Positions 13,272 through 17,224 of a DNA stretch of 17,224 nucleotides are shown piece after piece. Numbering within the stretch: the stretch's first letter is position 1; each line of letters starts with the position of its first letter. The notes beneath the pieces were generated by a model. That model was given only the letters and a program-made list of their open reading frames with translations, was not told the DNA's origin and ran no database searches. Source of the stretch: DASVEE01 sp036399695 (GTDB lineage: Bacteria > Acidobacteriota > Thermoanaerobaculia > Gp7-AA8); contig DASWMP010000139.1 in NCBI GenBank assembly GCA_036399695.1, positions 1-17,224 on the forward strand. The letters run 5' to 3'. Made by a program: the position numbers and the translations under genes.

Positions 13272-13279
13272 GAGATCCA

Positions 13280-14182
13280 ATGAAGAAACTCGCGTTTCTG
13301 CTGCTGTTCGCCCTCATTACGCCGGCGTCGTACGCGCAGAAGATCAAGGTCGTCACGACGACGACCGACCTGGCCTCGCTCACGAGAGAAGTCGGAGGGA
13401 ACCGCGTCGACGTGACGTCGCTGGCGAAGGGATACCAGGACCCGCACTTTGTCGACCCGAAGCCGAGCTTCCTGACGCTGCTTCGTAATGCCGATCTCCT
13501 GGAAGTCGTCGGCCACGATCTGGAGAGCGGGTGGCTGCCGCCGCTCCTCGACCAGAGCCGGAATCCGAAGATCCGTCCGGGCGGCTCGGGCTACCTCGAC
13601 GCATCGAAAGGGGTGGAGATTCTCGACCGCCCCTCCGGCGCCGTGGACCGCTCGATGGGGGACGTTCACCCGAGCGGCAACCCGCACTACTGGACCGAGC
13701 CGGGCAACGCGATCCGCATCGCCACGCAGATCTCGCAGCGCCTCTCGCAGATCCGCCCGAACGACGGGGCGTACTTTGCCGGACGGCTGCAGGATTTCAA
13801 GGTGCGGATGAACGAGGCCAACAAGCGCTGGACCGCCGCGCTGGCGCCGTACCGTGGGGCGAAGATCGTGACGTATCACCGCTCGTGGCCGAACTTCGTG
13901 AAGCGCTACGGGCTGGACGTCATCGGCTACGTCGAGCCGAAGCCGGGCATCCCGCCGTCGCCGTCGCACACGTTCGCGCTCATCAATCAGATGAAGGCGG
14001 AGAAGGTGAAGGTGATTCTCGTCGAGCCGTTCTTCGACCTGAAGACGCCGAGCTCCATCGCCGAGCGGACCGGCGCGAAGGTGGTGGTGCTGTATCCGTC
14101 GGTCGAGGGACGGCCGGAACTGACCGACTACTTCAAGCTCTTCGACCGTAACGTCGCGGAGATCGTGAAGGCGCTGAGATAG
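13280..14182 (+). CDS. Zinc/manganese ABC transporter substrate-binding protein (ZnuA/TroA-type)
   Basis: A 300-aa periplasmic cluster A-I binding protein. The Sec signal is MKKLAFLLLFALITPASYA, with cleavage before Gln20. KIKVVTTTTDLASLTREVGG is the usual first strand and helix. Candidate metal ligands are His56 (GYQDPHF), His136 (GNPHYW; also His130 in GDVHP) and His200 (VTYHRSWPNF). At the usual fourth ligand the family often has Asp; here the strand reads VVLYPSVEG, so a Glu (E249 in VEP or E277) may serve. There is no His-rich zinc loop. An AGGAG overlapping the upstream stop gives coupling with the porin, and the permease starts 2 nt after this stop. Zn2+ is the most likely substrate, but Mn2+ cannot be excluded from sequence. 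Confidence 0.9.
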   Translation: MKKLAFLLLFALITPASYAQKIKVVTTTTDLASLTREVGGNRVDVTSLAKGYQDPHFVDPKPSFLTLLRNADLLEVVGHDLESGWLPPLLDQSRNPKIRPGGSGYLDASKGVEILDRPSGAVDRSMGDVHPSGNPHYWTEPGNAIRIATQISQRLSQIRPNDGAYFAGRLQDFKVRMNEANKRWTAALAPYRGAKIVTYHRSWPNFVKRYGLDVIGYVEPKPGIPPSPSHTFALINQMKAEKVKVILVEPFFDLKTPSSIAERTGAKVVVLYPSVEGRPELTDYFKLFDRNVAEIVKALR

Positions 14183-14184
14183 CC

Positions 14185-15033
14185 ATGGATCTGCTCGCGT
14201 TTCTCGCGGTTCCGTTCGCGGCCGGTCTGATCCTGACCGGCATTCACGCATACCTCGGCGTGCACGTGGTCGAGCGGGGGGTGATCTTCGTCGATCTCTC
14301 CCTCGCTCAGATCGCGGCCCTCGGTACGACCGTGGCGTATCTCGCCGGCCACGACCTGCACGACCCGGTGACGTACTTCTGGTCCCTCGGCTTCACGATC
14401 GCCGGCGCGGCGACGTTCGCCTTCACCCGCGTGCATCGGGAAACGCGCATCCCGCAGGAGGCGATCATCGGCATCGTTTACGCCGTGTCGGCCGCGGCGG
14501 CCATCCTGGCGATGAGCAAGGCGCCGGAAGGCACCGAGCACCTCAAGGACATGCTCGTCGGCAACATCCTGACGGTGTCGTGGTCGACGGTGATCCAGAC
14601 GGCCGTCGTCTACGCGCTGGTGGGGGTGTTCCACTACGTCTTCCGCCGCAAGTTCCTGGCGATCTCGGTCGGCGCGCACACCGGCGAAGCGGAGACGATC
14701 CCGAACGTGAAGCTGTGGGACTTTCTGTTCTACACGTCGTTCGGCTTCGTTGTGACGTCGTCGGTGGCGATCGCGGGAGTGCTGGTGGTGTTCTCGTACC
14801 TCATCGTGCCGAGCGTCGCGGCGATGCTGTTCGCCCGCTCGATCGGCGCAAGGCTGGCCATCGGCTGGACGATGGGGGCGGTGGTCAGTGCACTCGGGAT
14901 CCTGGCGTCGTTCGAGCTGGACCTGCCGACCGGGGCCACGATCGTCTGCACGTTCGGCGTGGCGCTGGCGCTGATGGCGCTGGTCTGGTTCTTCTGGTGG
15001 CAGCGGCGGGGGGCGCGGGGGGCTACGGTGTAA
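14185..15033 (+). CDS. Metal ABC transporter permease (ZnuB-type)
   Basis: A 282-aa inner-membrane permease of the ABC-3 family with seven to eight hydrophobic helices. Family signs are YLGVHVVERGVIFVDLSLAQ near the start, IGIVYAVSAAAAIL, and the C-terminal GVLVVFSYLIVPSVAAMLFA. The region LKDMLVGNILTVSW contains the cytoplasmic coupling part. It starts 2 nt after the binding-protein stop. The ATPase that should energise it is absent: the next features are a hairpin and a convergent glycosyltransferase. The ATPase must be encoded elsewhere, or the system uses another transporter's ATPase. Confidence 0.9.
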   Translation: MDLLAFLAVPFAAGLILTGIHAYLGVHVVERGVIFVDLSLAQIAALGTTVAYLAGHDLHDPVTYFWSLGFTIAGAATFAFTRVHRETRIPQEAIIGIVYAVSAAAAILAMSKAPEGTEHLKDMLVGNILTVSWSTVIQTAVVYALVGVFHYVFRRKFLAISVGAHTGEAETIPNVKLWDFLFYTSFGFVVTSSVAIAGVLVVFSYLIVPSVAAMLFARSIGARLAIGWTMGAVVSALGILASFELDLPTGATIVCTFGVALALMALVWFFWWQRRGARGATV

Positions 15034-15042
15034 AAGCGCAGC

Positions 15043-15101
15043 GGGGAACGATGGGACCTGTCCCACAGGTCCTATTGGTCCCATAGGTCCTATCGTTCCC
15101 C
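15043..15101. terminator. Bidirectional terminator-like hairpin
   Basis: GGGGAACGATGGGACCTGT (15043-15061) pairs with 15083-15101 with two mismatches over 19 positions. Inside, further GGGACC/GGTCC copies allow nested pairing. It lies between convergent genes and includes the stop codon of the minus-strand glycosyltransferase. A palindrome built from GGGACCTRT units is a common dispersed intergenic type. There is no U-tract. Confidence 0.6.
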
Positions 15102-15953
15102 CTGCAGGAGCTTGCGCGCCAGCCGGATGCCGCGGAGCTCCCCGGTGATCTTGGACGGCAACTGCCACGGGTGCGTCAGGTGATAGCGCGTGAGCACGTT
15201 CTTCCGGAGCCGCTGCAGCGCGTACGGCCAGAACCGGGGCAGGTGTTTCAGGGCGAAGTAGTAATCACCGACGCTGTGCGCGGGGTGGGCGCTGGTGCGG
15301 TGGTCGCCGTAGGCGCGGACGCCGCCGCTGGGCGCTTTGAGGTGGCGCAGCGTCGCTCGTGGCTCGTAGCGGATACGGCCTCCCGCCTTCACGATCCGCA
15401 ATGCGAAATCGCTCTCGAAGCGGTAGGCCACGGCGATGAACTGCTCGTCGAAGCCGCCGATGCTGAGGGCTTTCTCGCGGTCGACCGACAGGTTGCCGGC
15501 CATGACGTTCTGCACGTCGCAGGCGGTGTCGTGGCGGAAGCGGAACTCCAGGTCCCGCAAGAGGCCGCGGCGAAGCGTGGCCTCGTCGAAATGCGCCGGC
15601 TCTTCGCCGGGCTGCAGGACCTGGCCGACGACGGCCCACACGCCCTCCGTATGCGCGGCGGCGTGCTCCGCGACCAGCGACGGCGACGGAATGACGTCGT
15701 CATCGAGAAACAGCACGTGCGACGAGCGCGCTTCGCGTAGGGCCACGTTCATCGCCTTCGGGATGGACGGCTCGGCGAGGCGGATCCACCGGATCGGCAG
15801 CGCGGCCAGTTTCGCTTCGATCTCCGGCGGATGGGCGACGGTCTGGTCGACGATGAGGATCTCGTCGGCGGGGGGCGTCAGCGCCAGCAGCCGTTCGACG
15901 GTCTCGACGAGCACCGCGTCGCGGTTGTACGTCGGGATGGCGATGCTGATCAT
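15090..15953 (-). CDS. Family 2 glycosyltransferase
   Basis: A 287-aa GT-A fold transferase. The N-terminus SIAIPTYNRDAVLVETVERL is the nucleotide-sugar binding start, and the metal-binding acidic motif is LFLDDDV (Asp84-86). AGNLSVDREKALSIGGFDE and RFESDFALRIVKAGGRI match the acceptor-side region with the catalytic Asp/Glu. The basic, aromatic C-terminus (RFWPYALQRLRKNVLTRYHL) suggests peripheral membrane contact. There is no transmembrane helix. Its ATG overlaps the GT4 stop (ATGA), so the two are cotranslated and probably act in one surface polysaccharide or glycolipid pathway. The sugar cannot be told from sequence. Confidence 0.9.
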   Translation of the reverse strand: MISIAIPTYNRDAVLVETVERLLALTPPADEILIVDQTVAHPPEIEAKLAALPIRWIRLAEPSIPKAMNVALREARSSHVLFLDDDVIPSPSLVAEHAAAHTEGVWAVVGQVLQPGEEPAHFDEATLRRGLLRDLEFRFRHDTACDVQNVMAGNLSVDREKALSIGGFDEQFIAVAYRFESDFALRIVKAGGRIRYEPRATLRHLKAPSGGVRAYGDHRTSAHPAHSVGDYYFALKHLPRFWPYALQRLRKNVLTRYHLTHPWQLPSKITGELRGIRLARKLLQGER

Positions 15954-17098
15954 GAGGTGCGCCTCAGCGCTTCCTGTACGCCTTCGACCCCGCGGGCAAA
16001 GTCCCAGGTCGCGATGATCTCGCGGGAGCGCCGGGCCATGCGCTCGCGCAGCGCCGGATCGTCGATGAGGCGGTCGAGATAGCGCGCCAGCGAATCGGCG
16101 TCGCCGGCGGGGTAAACGAAGGCGTTGTCCCCGTCGACGACGATGTCGCCGATGGAGCCGCAGCGATCGGTGACGATCACGGGCAGCCCGCAGGCCATGG
16201 CCTCGTTGATGACGGCGCCGCGCGGCTCGTAGGTCGACGGCAGGACGAAGACGTCGCCGCTCTTGTAGTGCTGCGGCAGGTCGCTCTGGTTGACGAAGCC
16301 GGCGAAGTGGACGTGCAGGCCGCGCTCGCGGGCGAACGCTTCGAGCTGGTCGCGCAGCTCGCCGTGGCCGAGGAAGAGGACGAAGGCGCGATCGCGCCGG
16401 CGCATCAGATCGACCGCGCGAAGGAGGGTCATCGGATCCTTGCGCGGGAGGAGCTTGGCGGAGAAGACGATGACGAGCTGGTCGTCTCGCGCGCCGAGCT
16501 TATGCCGCAACTCGCGATCCTCCGGCGCATTGGCGAAACGGTCGTTGTCGATGGCCCACGGCAGGAGGAAGAAGCGTGAGCGGTCGGCGCCGTAGTGCGC
16601 GTAGTAGTCTGCGTTGAGCTTTCCGGACGTCATGAAGCCGGAGGCGAGGCCGAAGATCCTGCGCAGCCAGGAGGCGCGCAGCCGCTCGCGAAAGGTCCGC
16701 GCCGGCGGCGGGTAGCTGCTGTCGCCGTAGAGGAAGAACGGCGTGCCGCTCATGCGGCAGGCGGCAATGCCGAGGAGCGAGGTGATGGTCCCCCAGCCGA
16801 GGAAGAAGAGGACGGCGTCGTAGTGCCCGCGGAGGATGGCCGGGACGATGCCGGGATTGATGAGCCGCGTGTAGCCCTCACCAGAGCCGAAGTTGCGGAG
16901 GAAGCGGTAGTCGTAACCCTGCAGCAGCTCGATATCCCACCGCAACGACGTCTGCATCTCGGTATCGCGATAGACCTCGGCACCGTCGCGCGAGCAGTAG
17001 AGGACCGTCAGGTCGAGCTCCGGCTCCCGCGCCAGCAGCCGGAAGAAGGGATCCTGATACTGGATCACGTGCGAGGCGACGATGGCCAGACGGGGCAC
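15950..17098 (-). CDS. Family 4 glycosyltransferase
   Basis: A 382-aa GT-B fold retaining transferase. The N-terminal domain is RLAIVASHVIQYQDPFFRLL. The nucleotide-binding C-terminal half contains VFSAKLLPRKDPMTLL (Lys215, Lys220), FLGHGELRDQLE and the signature STYEPRGAVINEAMACGLPV with the E-x7-E pair Glu291 and Glu299. It starts at GTG (17098) with no visible Shine-Dalgarno; no other in-frame start before the conserved N-terminus looks better. It overlaps the downstream GT2 by 4 nt. Substrate is unknown. Confidence 0.9.
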   Translation of the reverse strand: MPRLAIVASHVIQYQDPFFRLLAREPELDLTVLYCSRDGAEVYRDTEMQTSLRWDIELLQGYDYRFLRNFGSGEGYTRLINPGIVPAILRGHYDAVLFFLGWGTITSLLGIAACRMSGTPFFLYGDSSYPPPARTFRERLRASWLRRIFGLASGFMTSGKLNADYYAHYGADRSRFFLLPWAIDNDRFANAPEDRELRHKLGARDDQLVIVFSAKLLPRKDPMTLLRAVDLMRRRDRAFVLFLGHGELRDQLEAFARERGLHVHFAGFVNQSDLPQHYKSGDVFVLPSTYEPRGAVINEAMACGLPVIVTDRCGSIGDIVVDGDNAFVYPAGDADSLARYLDRLIDDPALRERMARRSREIIATWDFARGVEGVQEALRRTS

Positions 17099-17110
17099 GG
17101 GGGGAGTTTA

Positions 17111-17140
17111 CGATTTCCGATTTCCGATTTCCGATTTCCG
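17111..17140. repeat. Heptanucleotide tandem repeat (CGATTTC)4
   Basis: Four copies of CGATTTC plus CG lie 12 nt upstream of the GT4 start. It is the second 7-nt-period repeat in the window. It lies where a promoter or leader would be, so copy number could alter spacing. No promoter is obvious. Confidence 0.9.
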
Positions 17141-17160
17141 TGCGGGGCGACGCTCTGTCT

Positions 17161-17224
17161 CGGAGTGCGGTGGCGAACGCCACCGCTCTTTTATCCGTGT
17201 ACCAGAGCGGTGGCGTTCGCCACC
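17161..17224. repeat. REP-like palindromic element, right copy (inverted)
   Basis: The reverse complement matches 1-60 from GAACGCCACCGCTCT through CCGCACTCCGAG. The arms alternate as in the left copy (GCGGTGGCGAACGCCACCGC is a perfect 20-nt palindrome, followed by an 11-bp stem with a 14-nt loop). It extends a few bases further than the left copy and is cut by the window end. Confidence 0.8.

Noticed and set aside
11283..13280. 665-codon minus-strand open frame opposite the porin gene
   Set aside because: The plus strand has a signal peptide, coiled coil and barrel with a Shine-Dalgarno; the minus frame is Arg/Glu/Gly-rich with no motif.
13268..15168. Long minus-strand frames opposite the metal ABC genes
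   Set aside because: They oppose clearly recognisable ZnuA- and ZnuB-type genes and are composed of R/H/D-rich shadow sequence.
1..17224. CRISPR array, tRNA or rRNA genes, insertion-sequence transposase
   Set aside because: There are no regularly spaced direct repeats, no recognisable tRNA cloverleaf or rRNA sequence, and no DDE- or Y1-type transposase frame.

Overview
The window looks like an accessory region of a GC-rich, Gram-negative bacterium. The supporting signs are an outer-membrane barrel protein, several lipoprotein or Sec signals, REP-like palindromes and a secreted Rhs protein with an exported protein coupled upstream. The overall style resembles Acidobacteriota, but that is an inference from gene style, not a proven assignment. 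Both ends of the window carry the same ~60-nt palindromic element in opposite orientation, and each copy is cut by the window edge. This may mean the assembly stopped in repeats.

Layout. (a) 215-10065, almost entirely minus strand, is a polymorphic-toxin locus. Read in the direction of transcription it has an exported protein (10065-9442) and a signal-peptide-bearing Rhs/YD-repeat protein (9445-5397). The Rhs gene is split by an apparent one-base deletion near 8994-9000. It ends in a 189-residue variable toxin tip after the DPRGL boundary. The probable cognate immunity gene (5421-4960) overlaps the Rhs 3' end. Then comes a train of small genes: a SUKH (SMI1/KNR4) immunity protein with an N-terminal membrane anchor, two membrane proteins, a 35-codon ORF, an unknown 143-aa protein, a decayed second SUKH copy, an unknown 161-aa protein, a lipoprotein, a possible 57-aa protein and a frameshifted zinc-ribbon membrane protein. 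The last gene (658-215) is a close paralogue of the cognate immunity gene. One tiny plus-strand lipoprotein (2568-2744) sits inside the array. The array and the toxin tip are visibly less GC-rich than the Rhs core.

(b) 10066-10461 is non-coding and holds an inverted pair of 27-nt palindromes and a further hairpin. (c) 10462-11424 holds two divergent single-domain receiver proteins; the plus-strand one has a degenerate acidic pocket.

(d) 11511-15033 is a plus-strand metal-uptake operon: a small His/Cys-containing exported protein, a coiled-coil plus beta-barrel outer-membrane protein, a ZnuA/TroA-type periplasmic binding protein and a ZnuB-type permease. No ATPase is present. It ends at a 19-bp-arm hairpin. 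(e) 17098-15090, minus strand, is a translationally coupled GT4 and GT2 glycosyltransferase pair.

The most interesting content is the Rhs tip with an immunity family I do not recognise. The array behind it looks like a record of past toxin tips: a kept paralogue of the current immunity gene, an intact SUKH gene and a decayed SUKH duplicate.
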